From CAZXMB01 sp964641715 (GTDB lineage: Bacteria; Desulfobacterota; BSN033; UBA1163), in contig CAZXMB010000162.1 of the NCBI GenBank assembly GCA_964641715.1, positions 1 to 6,690 of the forward strand: a stretch of 6,690 nucleotides of DNA, written 5' to 3'. The translations under genes and the position numbers were made by a program. Below the pieces are notes generated by a model. The model did not search any database and was not told the DNA's origin. It worked only from the letters and a program-made list of their open reading frames with translations. The stretch's first letter is position 1. Each line of letters begins with the position of its first letter. This document shows positions 1-5,258 of this stretch, one piece after another.

Positions 1-15
1 GGCGGGGAGCTTCAC

Positions 16-789
16 TTAGCTTTTGAAGACCCGATCTTTCAGGGCGGGGAATTCTGTTCGAGCCTTCAGGACGATTTCTCGATCCACCTCCGCCCAGATG
101 ATATCCTCCTCATCACCGCTTCCTGCGACCATATTTCCCATCGGATCAACGACCAGGCTATGGCCGGCAAATTGTGTTCCCCGGTTCACTCCGGCGCTGT
201 TGGACGAGATGAGATAGGATAGGTTCTCAAGGGCTCTGGTCCGGTTCAGGAGGAGCCAGTGCTCCAGGCGGGGATAGGGCCAGGCAGAGGAGATGAGAAA
301 AAATTCAGCCCCGAGGTCTACCATCTTCCTAAACAGCTCCGGAAACCTTAAGTCATAGCAGGTGGCCAATCCGAAGTTTCCAAACTCTGTGGGGGTGACA
401 GTGGCGGATGTGCCAGGAGCCAAAATCTCTGCCTCCTGAGACTGGCAGCTAAAGAGATGAATCTTGCGGTAGCTGCCGAGGATCTCCCCTTTCGGGTTTA
501 AAAGAAAAGCGGAGTTGTAAAATCGATTTCCTTCTTTCTCCACAAGGCTTCCTGTTTGGAGATAGCAGGAGAGTTCTCTGGACAGTTTTCGCAGAAGGTG
601 AAGGGTCGGACCATCCTGAGTTTCTGCCTCCTCCCGGTAGCGATCAAAACTCATAAAACCGATATTCCAGATCTCGGGGAGAAGGATGAGATTCGCTCCT
701 CTGCATTGGCGAATCATATGAGAGGCGTGTTCCAGTGCCTTTTCTTTCGATTCTTCAACCACCTTCAATTGAATCGAAGCGACCCGCAT
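16..789 (-). CDS. Nitrilase-superfamily C-N hydrolase (omega-amidase-like)
   Basis: This 257-residue cytoplasmic enzyme is predicted to hydrolyse a carbon-nitrogen (amide-type) bond through a thioimidate/thioester intermediate. The nitrilase catalytic triad is visible: Glu39 in LLPEIWNIGF, Lys109 in GSYRKIHLF and Cys144 in LATCYDLRFPELF. The ending (DPMGN at about 215-219, then a short acidic stretch) also fits the family, as does the length (usual range about 250-290). The closest groups I recall are Nit2/YafV-type omega-amidases and the MtnU-type proteins linked to methionine salvage; no other salvage gene is visible, so the substrate is open. The start at 789 is chosen because MRVASIQL is the typical first beta-strand and a purine-rich GGAAAGGG lies just upstream. 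The frame is open to 885, but those 32 extra residues do not look like family sequence. It is divergent from the DUF3108 gene. The stop (TAA) is at 16-18. Confidence 0.9.
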   Translation of the reverse strand: MRVASIQLKVVEESKEKALEHASHMIRQCRGANLILLPEIWNIGFMSFDRYREEAETQDGPTLHLLRKLSRELSCYLQTGSLVEKEGNRFYNSAFLLNPKGEILGSYRKIHLFSCQSQEAEILAPGTSATVTPTEFGNFGLATCYDLRFPELFRKMVDLGAEFFLISSAWPYPRLEHWLLLNRTRALENLSYLISSNSAGVNRGTQFAGHSLVVDPMGNMVAGSGDEEDIIWAEVDREIVLKARTEFPALKDRVFKS

Positions 790-836
790 CAGGGACCCTT
801 TCCATGAGAACCATGAAGAGCATTTGGATTGATCTT

Positions 837-865
837 TATGTATCACGAGGAGACTCAATTGGCAA
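837..865 (-). promoter_or_regulatory. Candidate sigma-70-type promoter for the nitrilase gene
   Basis: Read on the minus strand, TTGCCA (865-860) matches the -35 consensus at five of six bases. It is followed after 17 bases by TACATA (842-837), a weak -10. The implied transcript start, near 830, leaves a leader of about 40 bases before the start codon at 789. This is a motif match only, and the poor -10 keeps confidence low. Confidence 0.3.
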
Positions 866-897
866 CCCCTCTTTTGGAGACCCATTAAAATTTTTTC

Positions 898-925
898 TGG
901 ACAAATCGTTAATTTGATGAATAAT
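898..925 (+). promoter_or_regulatory. Candidate sigma-70-type promoter for the DUF3108 gene
   Basis: TGGACA (898-903) and AATAAT (920-925) each match the bacterial -35 and -10 consensus at five of six bases, with a 16-base spacer. They sit in a locally AT-rich stretch (about 883-936) of the divergent intergenic region. The implied start, near 932, gives a leader of about 44 bases. The distance to the ATG at 976 and the AT-richness are supportive; there is no direct evidence of activity. Confidence 0.4.
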
Positions 926-975
926 TATTAAATAAGGACAAACGGGAAACAGGACGTTGAGATCGGTCCTCAGAA

Positions 976-1761
976 ATGAGAAATAAAACCCTCCTTTTAA
1001 TTACCGGTATCGTTTTTCTCGCGTCACTGGCTTTCGGAAGTGACCAGAAGGTTCCCAAGATCGCCCCTGGAGAAGGAAGGGTTTTTCTTTACACCGCAAA
1101 GAAATTGGGCATTCCGATCCTCAAGGCCTCGATTAAAATTGAGAATGGATTTAAGGAAGGGGAAAAATCCCACTACCGGATTGAGGCTCAAGTGGACTCC
1201 CTCCCGAACCTGAGATTCCTCTTCCGGATGAAAAACCGCTTTACCTCCATCGTTGAGACCACCACTTGTTCGCCGATCCGATACATCAAAGAGATCGACC
1301 AGGGGGGACCTCTGGTAAAAGATAAGAATTACCATCAGACCCTCGCCTTCGATCCCGCTCATCAGAAGGTGATCATCGAGAAGAGGGAAAATGGAAAAAA
1401 GAATGGAAAGGAAGAGGTTCCCGTTTCCTCTGACACTTATGATCCACTCTCCATGTTTGTGCGGTATTATCTGAACGAGGAGATTCATCCGGGCCAGGAT
1501 ATCCGGATGTCCATCTTCGATGGAATCAGGCTGCGGCAGATGGTCTTTTGTTCAAAAAAGGAGAAGGTTGGATTTAAGAAGGATGGGGCGGTTGAGACGG
1601 TATGCCTGGAGTCCTCCACCCCGTTCTCCACCTTCGGAGATCAGGAGGGGATCATTCGGATCTGGTACACAGCAGACGGAGAGAAAATCCCAATCATTCT
1701 TGAACTGGATCTCCCCATCGGGAGTGTGAAATTCGAGCTGGAAGAGGTAAAAGAGAATTAA
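976..1761 (+). CDS. Exported DUF3108 domain protein
   Basis: This 261-residue protein has a clear Sec signal peptide: Arg and Lys at residues 2 and 4, a hydrophobic core over residues 6-20, and probable cleavage near AFG-SDQ at 21-22. It should therefore be periplasmic. The mature part resembles the DUF3108 family. An early segment with KKLGIPILKASIKIE (about 43-57) is followed by beta-rich sequence, and it ends with WYTADGEKIPIILELDLPIG and VKFELEEV, the usual closing strands. DUF3108 has no firmly established biochemical role that I know of; envelope-located members are common in Gram-negative bacteria. The ribosome binding site is weak: AGGA at 951-954 is about 20 bases from the ATG and nothing better lies closer, so translation may be modest. 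The start is nevertheless secure because it gives a complete signal peptide. The stop codon TAA at 1759-1761 overlaps the left arm of a fold-back repeat. Confidence 0.82.
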   Translation: MRNKTLLLITGIVFLASLAFGSDQKVPKIAPGEGRVFLYTAKKLGIPILKASIKIENGFKEGEKSHYRIEAQVDSLPNLRFLFRMKNRFTSIVETTTCSPIRYIKEIDQGGPLVKDKNYHQTLAFDPAHQKVIIEKRENGKKNGKEEVPVSSDTYDPLSMFVRYYLNEEIHPGQDIRMSIFDGIRLRQMVFCSKKEKVGFKKDGAVETVCLESSTPFSTFGDQEGIIRIWYTADGEKIPIILELDLPIGSVKFELEEVKEN

Positions 1762-1903
1762 ATGGTCTAAGGGTAATGGGTTGAGGGTTAAAAGGCCAAC
1801 TTGGCGAGAGGTCAATGGGTTGGGGCTAATCATTTAAAGCCATTGCCTTTACCCAAATACAAAACCGGCTTCTTTGCCCTTACCTTTATACCTTAGACAT
1901 TTA
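1759..1903. repeat. Imperfect inverted (fold-back) repeat in the intergenic gap
   Basis: The arms are TAAATGGTCTAAGG (1759-1772) and CCTTAGACATTTA (1891-1903), complementary except for one bulged G. Inward, the left side is G-rich (GGG at 1771, 1778 and 1785) and the right side C-rich (ACCC at 1851, GCCC at 1877), with weak further complementarity. AATGGGTTG occurs twice as a direct repeat, at 1775-1783 and 1814-1822. I see no coding potential. It may be a degenerate non-autonomous repeat or a transcription end signal for the DUF3108 gene; it lacks a T-run immediately after a compact stem, so it is not called a terminator. Confidence 0.45.
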
Positions 1904-1936
1904 TTTTATGGGTAATTCAAATGAAAGGAGAAGATA

Positions 1937-2104
1937 ATGGCAGTAAAAAAGACAAAGAAAAAAGTGGCAAAAAAGGGCGTCAAGAAGGGTGATGCCTATC
2001 AATGCGGTGTGTGCGGTCTGGTGGTCACCGTGGATGAGGTCTGTGGGTGTGTGGATGCCTGCGATATCATCTGCTGTGAAAAACCGATGAAGCGAAAAAG
2101 GTAA
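1937..2104 (+). CDS. Desulforedoxin-like small iron protein with Lys-rich tail
   Basis: This 55-residue protein has a strong ribosome binding site: AAGGAG at 1925-1930, six bases before the ATG. Residues 1-18 form a basic tail with nine lysines. From residue 19 it matches the desulforedoxin fold: GDAYQCGVCGLVV supplies Cys23 and Cys26, and ICCEKPMK supplies the adjacent pair Cys46-Cys47. In desulforedoxin and the N-terminal domain of desulfoferrodoxin, these four cysteines bind one iron atom, which carries single electrons. The loop between the two pairs is about four residues longer than in desulforedoxin and holds three more cysteines (36, 38 and 42) in CGCVDAC. This leaves room for another metal or redox site. 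The protein lacks the C-terminal superoxide reductase domain. It lies 57 bases before the flavoprotein gene on the same strand, probably in one transcript. Assignment to the fold is fairly sure; the physiological partner is inferred. Confidence 0.85.
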   Translation: MAVKKTKKKVAKKGVKKGDAYQCGVCGLVVTVDEVCGCVDACDIICCEKPMKRKR

Positions 2105-2161
2105 TCCTCAAGATTTAAACTTTTGACCATTTAACGAAACGGATACCCCTGTCCGAGGCGA

Positions 2162-3799
2162 ATGGGTGTATTCCGATCTTTAATCGGTCCATCTTTAATG
2201 GAAGAGATCTCCACCGATATCCTCATCATTGGCAGCGGTCTGGCCGGTATTCTCTCTGCCCTGGAGGCAGAGAGGAGAGGGCTCCAGGTCCATCTCGTCA
2301 GTAAGTTTGCCATCGGAATGGGAACAAATACTTCACTCTCCAATGGCGCTTTCACGGCAGCCAATTCCAATCTTTCAAAAGAGGATCACCTCCGGGAAAC
2401 CCTTCAATCAGGCAAGGGATTGAACCACCTGAGTGCTGTCCAAACCCTGGTTGAGCAGGGGCCTGGGGCCATAGAGAAATTGATAGAGCATGGAGTTCCG
2501 ATAAAGGAATTGGGAATGGGTTATCTTGTGGACCGCCCGGAGGAATCCTCCCAGATACCGGGCGTCCTCTTAATGAAAGCCCTGAGGGAACGGTTGAAGC
2601 AGAGTTCTGTCAAACTTCTCGCAGGATGGATCATCTTTGATCTCATCGTTGAGGAGGGAGAGGTCCGGGGGGCTTTTGGGTTTTTTAAAGATGGACAGCC
2701 CTTTCTCATCCGGTCGAAAGCCATCATTTTAGCCACAGGTGGCGGAGGAGGTATTTATCGGAGGAATGATAATCAGCGAAGTATCCTCGGAGACGGGTAT
2801 ACCTTGGTTCTTCGGGCAGGCCTTCCGCTCTTTGACCTGGAGTTTGTGCAATTCTACCCCCTTGTCATCGGAGAACCGGGACTCAACACCCTCATGATCT
2901 ACCTTCCCTATCCCAAAGAGATCGGGTTATTCAATGAGAAAGGAGAAAGCCTTTTAGAGAAATTGGATATCAGGGAGAACCTGAATCGGGCCATCGTCAC
3001 CAAGAGGGATAAGCTCTCACTTGCCCTCTACGAAGCGGTCCAGAAGGAGGATGTCTATTGTGATCTGACAAAAGTTCCGGAAGAGAAATGGGCCTGTTAT
3101 CCACTCAATTTACTGAAGAAATCGAAATTTCCATTCCGTGAAAGGCCGTTCCTGATCTCTCCGGCAGTTCACTTCTTTATGGGAGGAGTTGAAATCAATG
3201 AGTGCGGGGGAACCGATCTTCCCGGACTCTATGCGGCAGGGGAGACCGCCTGGGGAGTGCACGGTGCCAATCGCCTCGGAGGGAATGCCCTGACTGAATG
3301 TGCTGTCTTTGGAAAGATCGCAGGTCAGTCAGCCTCAGAATACGCCCGGAGGATTGACCGGAGAGCATTTAATCCTTTCTCTGAACCGTTCAAAAAGAGA
3401 TGGGAGAGAAAAGCCAGAGCCTATATGAGGAGAAAGAAGGGGGTCTTCGATCATCCGAGAGACCTCTTCAAGGAGTTGAAAGACTTAGCCTGGAAGTACG
3501 GAGGTCCTATCCGGGAGGAGAACCCGATGAGAGAGGGGCTGGAACGCCTGTCCCATCTTGAAGGGAGGATTGAGAGGCTTTATCCGGACACCGTAAAAGA
3601 CCTATTTCATAAGAGAGAGCTGGAAAATATGGCCCTTCTGATCAAAGCCATTCTGAAAGGAAGTTTGCTCAGAAGAGAGAGCAGGGGAGCCTTCTTCAGG
3701 AAGGATTTTCAAAATCAGGACGATCAAAACTGGCTGAAAAACACATGCTACCACCTGGAAAAAGGAGAACTTGAGATCACCCATCGTCCGGTTTCATAG
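2162..3799 (+). CDS. FAD-dependent oxidoreductase, fumarate reductase/SDH flavoprotein superfamily
   Basis: This 545-residue cytoplasmic flavoprotein has the length of L-aspartate oxidase. The N-terminal nucleotide fold has GSGLAG (24-29). ATGGGGGIYRRN (191-202), GDGYTLVLRAG (210-220) and the FAD-binding end (GLYAAGETAWGVHGANRLGGNALTE, 355-379) are all typical. By motif comparison with E. coli FrdA, Arg271, His337 and Arg371 fall at catalytic or substrate positions (Arg287, His355, Arg390). However, the substrate His of QYHPT is Tyr232 here, and the Thr-Glu pair is Ile246-Tyr247. No His lies at the usual covalent-flavin position (TSLSNGAF instead), so FAD should be bound non-covalently. Fumarate or succinate is thus not assured as substrate. 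No iron-sulfur or membrane subunit is adjacent. Start: GAGG at 2155-2158 favours 2162; homology would also allow Met13 at 2198, which lacks a ribosome binding site. Confidence 0.85.
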   Translation: MGVFRSLIGPSLMEEISTDILIIGSGLAGILSALEAERRGLQVHLVSKFAIGMGTNTSLSNGAFTAANSNLSKEDHLRETLQSGKGLNHLSAVQTLVEQGPGAIEKLIEHGVPIKELGMGYLVDRPEESSQIPGVLLMKALRERLKQSSVKLLAGWIIFDLIVEEGEVRGAFGFFKDGQPFLIRSKAIILATGGGGGIYRRNDNQRSILGDGYTLVLRAGLPLFDLEFVQFYPLVIGEPGLNTLMIYLPYPKEIGLFNEKGESLLEKLDIRENLNRAIVTKRDKLSLALYEAVQKEDVYCDLTKVPEEKWACYPLNLLKKSKFPFRERPFLISPAVHFFMGGVEINECGGTDLPGLYAAGETAWGVHGANRLGGNALTECAVFGKIAGQSASEYARRIDRRAFNPFSEPFKKRWERKARAYMRRKKGVFDHPRDLFKELKDLAWKYGGPIREENPMREGLERLSHLEGRIERLYPDTVKDLFHKRELENMALLIKAILKGSLLRRESRGAFFRKDFQNQDDQNWLKNTCYHLEKGELEITHRPVS

Positions 3800-3849
3800 A
3801 AATTTTTAAAGCAGGACCCTCCGGCATCAATAGAACAGTAACGGTGTTT

Positions 3850-3907
3850 AGAAAATTTCTCATGAATATCCTGATATTAAATGGCAAGTTTTATATAGAG
3901 ATATAAA
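3850..3907. repeat. Cluster of three AT-rich palindromes
   Basis: Three short dyad sequences follow one another: AGAAA-A-TTTCT (3850-3860), AATATC-CT-GATATT (3865-3878) and TTTATAT-AGAG-ATATAAA (3890-3907). The last is a perfect 7-base stem with a 4-base spacer. They lie 100-160 bases upstream of the promoter at 4011-4039. They could be operator-like sites or simply AT-rich chance dyads. None is followed by a T-run, so they do not look like a terminator for the flavoprotein gene. Confidence 0.35.
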
Positions 3908-3974
3908 CCTGTTTGTTGTGAAAATATGATGTCGTAAAGACCCTCTTTGAACACAAGCCTGATTTGGTCAATGT

Positions 3975-3993
3975 CCACCTGGAGGCCAGGTGG
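3975..3993. promoter_or_regulatory. Perfect GC-rich dyad upstream of the TRAP promoter
   Basis: CCACCTGG (3975-3982) and CCAGGTGG (3986-3993) are exact reverse complements separated by AGG. The dyad ends 17 bases before the -35 box at 4011, a position suited to an operator or activator site. As RNA it would be a tight hairpin, but the bases after it (TTATCCC) do not form a T-run, so an intrinsic terminator is unlikely. The regulator, if any, is not in this window. Confidence 0.4.
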
Positions 3994-4010
3994 TTATCCC
4001 TCGTTCCATA

Positions 4011-4039
4011 TTGACAAAAAATTTTTTTTGTGGTTTAAT
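4011..4039 (+). promoter_or_regulatory. Strong sigma-70-type promoter for the TRAP transporter genes
   Basis: TTGACA (4011-4016) is an exact -35 consensus. After an AT-rich 17-base spacer comes TTTAAT (4034-4039), matching the -10 consensus at five of six bases. The predicted transcript start, near 4046, leaves about 40 bases of leader ahead of the start codon at 4086. This is the best promoter match in the window. It should drive the binding-protein gene and, by read-through, the permease. Confidence 0.75.
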
Positions 4040-4070
4040 TTTGGCACAACTTAACACAAATACATTATAC

Positions 4071-4077
4071 GAGGAGG
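4071..4077 (+). promoter_or_regulatory. Ribosome binding site that fixes the start of the TAXI protein
   Basis: GAGGAGG lies eight bases before the ATG at 4086 and is an extended match to the 16S anti-Shine-Dalgarno sequence. It decides the start at 4086 over an in-frame ATG at 3990, which lies upstream of the promoter and would add 32 residues in front of the signal peptide. Confidence 0.85.
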
Positions 4078-4085
4078 AATTGGAT

Positions 4086-5111
4086 ATGAAGAAAGTGTTT
4101 TCTTTTTTAATTGTGGTTGGGTTGCTCTGTGGCGTGGCCGTTGATTCCGAGTCTCAAGTCCGGGACATTTCCTGGGGAACGTCTGCCGTGGGCTCGTCAG
4201 GTCACAAGGCCCTGGTTAACTTAGCGGCTCTGCTGAATAGGGAGATGCCGGGTTACAGAATCATGGTCTTACCCACGCCAGGGGCGATTGTTACTGTCAA
4301 GGGTTATGCTACCGGGCAGTTTGGCGGCTACTACGGGGCCGATATTGCCTTCTATGAATTGCATAACGACATCAACCGGTTCAAGGGCTTCAAGCCTCAG
4401 ATCAAGAGATATCCAGTACAATCCTTCTGGGCTTACACAATGGAAGTCGGGGTTGGGATTCACGCCAGGGACAGGGAGAAATTCAAACAGTGGCGTGACC
4501 TATCCGGACAGCCCGTGTTTACCGGGCCTCTTCCTTGGGATACTCGATGCCAGCTTGAGAGGGGCTTACAGGCACTGGGCGTAAAACACCGGTACATGGA
4601 GGTAGATCTTGCCACGGTAGGGTCGGTGCTGGACGCCGGTAATATTAAGGGTTTTCTCGCCTATACAGGCGGTGAGACAACGCCTCCTCCATGGATCTTT
4701 GAGCTCTCACTTGGTACGGAATGGGCGATCCTCAATCCCAGCCAAGAGGAAACCGAGCTGTTAAAGAAGGCAGGGTTCACAGTTGTCGAAGTGAAGCCAG
4801 GCGTCTTTAAAAAGGATGTCCACGTGGACAAGGTGCTTTTCTTGCCTTTCTTTTACGGGTTCCATGTCGGTCTGGAGGTGCCCGAGGAAGACGTATACAA
4901 GATGTTGACCGTCATCGAAAAATTTTCAGGCGAGCTTGTCAAAATGGACGCTACGTTCGAACAGGTTCGTAAAGATATGCGTGGTCTCCAGCGCCGAGGG
5001 GTCGAAGCGGCAGTCAATTTTGTTCCGGTACACCCCGGCCTCGCGAAGTACATGAAGGAACGCGGGGTCTGGAACCCAAAGTGGGATGACCGTATCGCAA
5101 AGGGCAAGTAG
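4086..5111 (+). CDS. TAXI-family TRAP transporter substrate-binding protein
   Basis: This 341-residue protein is predicted to be the periplasmic solute-capture subunit of a TRAP importer, which moves substrates with an ion gradient rather than ATP. The signal peptide has Lys2-Lys3 and a hydrophobic core at 5-19, with cleavage probably around residues 20-25. The mature start, DISWGTSAVGSSGHKALVNL (27-46), is the usual TAXI opening, where a small-residue loop contacts the ligand. Further family-like parts are GYATGQFGGYYGADIAF (73-89), the second-lobe segment from KFKQWRDLSG (132-141), and VPVHPGLAKYMKE near the C terminus (313-325). The fused permease gene follows 147 bases downstream, as expected for this class. 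The ligand cannot be told from sequence; TAXI proteins are known for glutamate and other carboxylates, but many are uncharacterised. LLCG at 13-16 is not a convincing lipobox. It is strongly expressed by its signals (consensus -35, long ribosome binding site). Confidence 0.88.
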   Translation: MKKVFSFLIVVGLLCGVAVDSESQVRDISWGTSAVGSSGHKALVNLAALLNREMPGYRIMVLPTPGAIVTVKGYATGQFGGYYGADIAFYELHNDINRFKGFKPQIKRYPVQSFWAYTMEVGVGIHARDREKFKQWRDLSGQPVFTGPLPWDTRCQLERGLQALGVKHRYMEVDLATVGSVLDAGNIKGFLAYTGGETTPPPWIFELSLGTEWAILNPSQEETELLKKAGFTVVEVKPGVFKKDVHVDKVLFLPFFYGFHVGLEVPEEDVYKMLTVIEKFSGELVKMDATFEQVRKDMRGLQRRGVEAAVNFVPVHPGLAKYMKERGVWNPKWDDRIAKGK

Positions 5112-5258
5112 CGGCATTTGTGGGGAGGCACCACCGCTATCTCAGTCGTGAACCCCACGCCTGTCCTCCAATGGAGCCTGAGGCATCTAGGCATTGAACG
5201 GCAAGGAAAACCTCAAGCCAAAAATGACTATTCAGAAGGAAAGGAGTTTTATAGCTGT
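5112..5258 (+). other. Intergenic spacer between binding protein and permease
   Basis: No open frame with a credible start is seen. GTGGGG (5120-5125) can pair with CCCCAC (5153-5158). Alternatively, the same left segment (GTGG, 5120-5123) can pair with CCAC (5131-5134), so two mutually exclusive RNA folds are possible just after the stop codon. No T-run follows either. The permease ribosome binding site, AAGGAG (5241-5246), is 12 bases before its ATG, which is long spacing and suggests weak initiation. No promoter of quality is visible. Confidence 0.4.

Noticed and set aside
790..885. Upstream extension of the nitrilase by 32 residues.
   Set aside because: The added residues do not look like family sequence, the first beta-strand begins at the inner Met, and the candidate promoter lies inside the extension.
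1024..1488. A 154-codon minus-strand frame opposite the DUF3108 gene.
   Set aside because: The plus-strand protein has a signal peptide and family similarity. The opposite frame has neither, nor a ribosome binding site.
1771..1825. G-quadruplex from several GGG tracts.
   Set aside because: Only three tracts are close together; the fourth is about 30 bases away, so a stable three-layer structure is doubtful.
4042..4056. TGGCAC resembling the -24 element of a sigma-54 promoter.
   Set aside because: The matching GC of the -12 element is absent at the required spacing, and a near-perfect sigma-70-type promoter lies immediately upstream.
4041..4070. A second sigma-70-like promoter, TTGGCA with TTATAC 18 bases on.
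   Set aside because: Its transcript start would fall on or beyond the ribosome binding site at 4071-4077, so the mRNA would lack a usable one.
4098..4134. Lipoprotein signal (LLCG) in the TAXI protein.
   Set aside because: The residue before the cysteine is Leu, not Gly, Ala or Ser, and the cysteine lies within the hydrophobic core. A normal signal peptide explains the segment.
5194..5222. TTGAAC as the -35 of a separate permease promoter.
   Set aside because: No recognisable -10 element lies 16-18 bases downstream.
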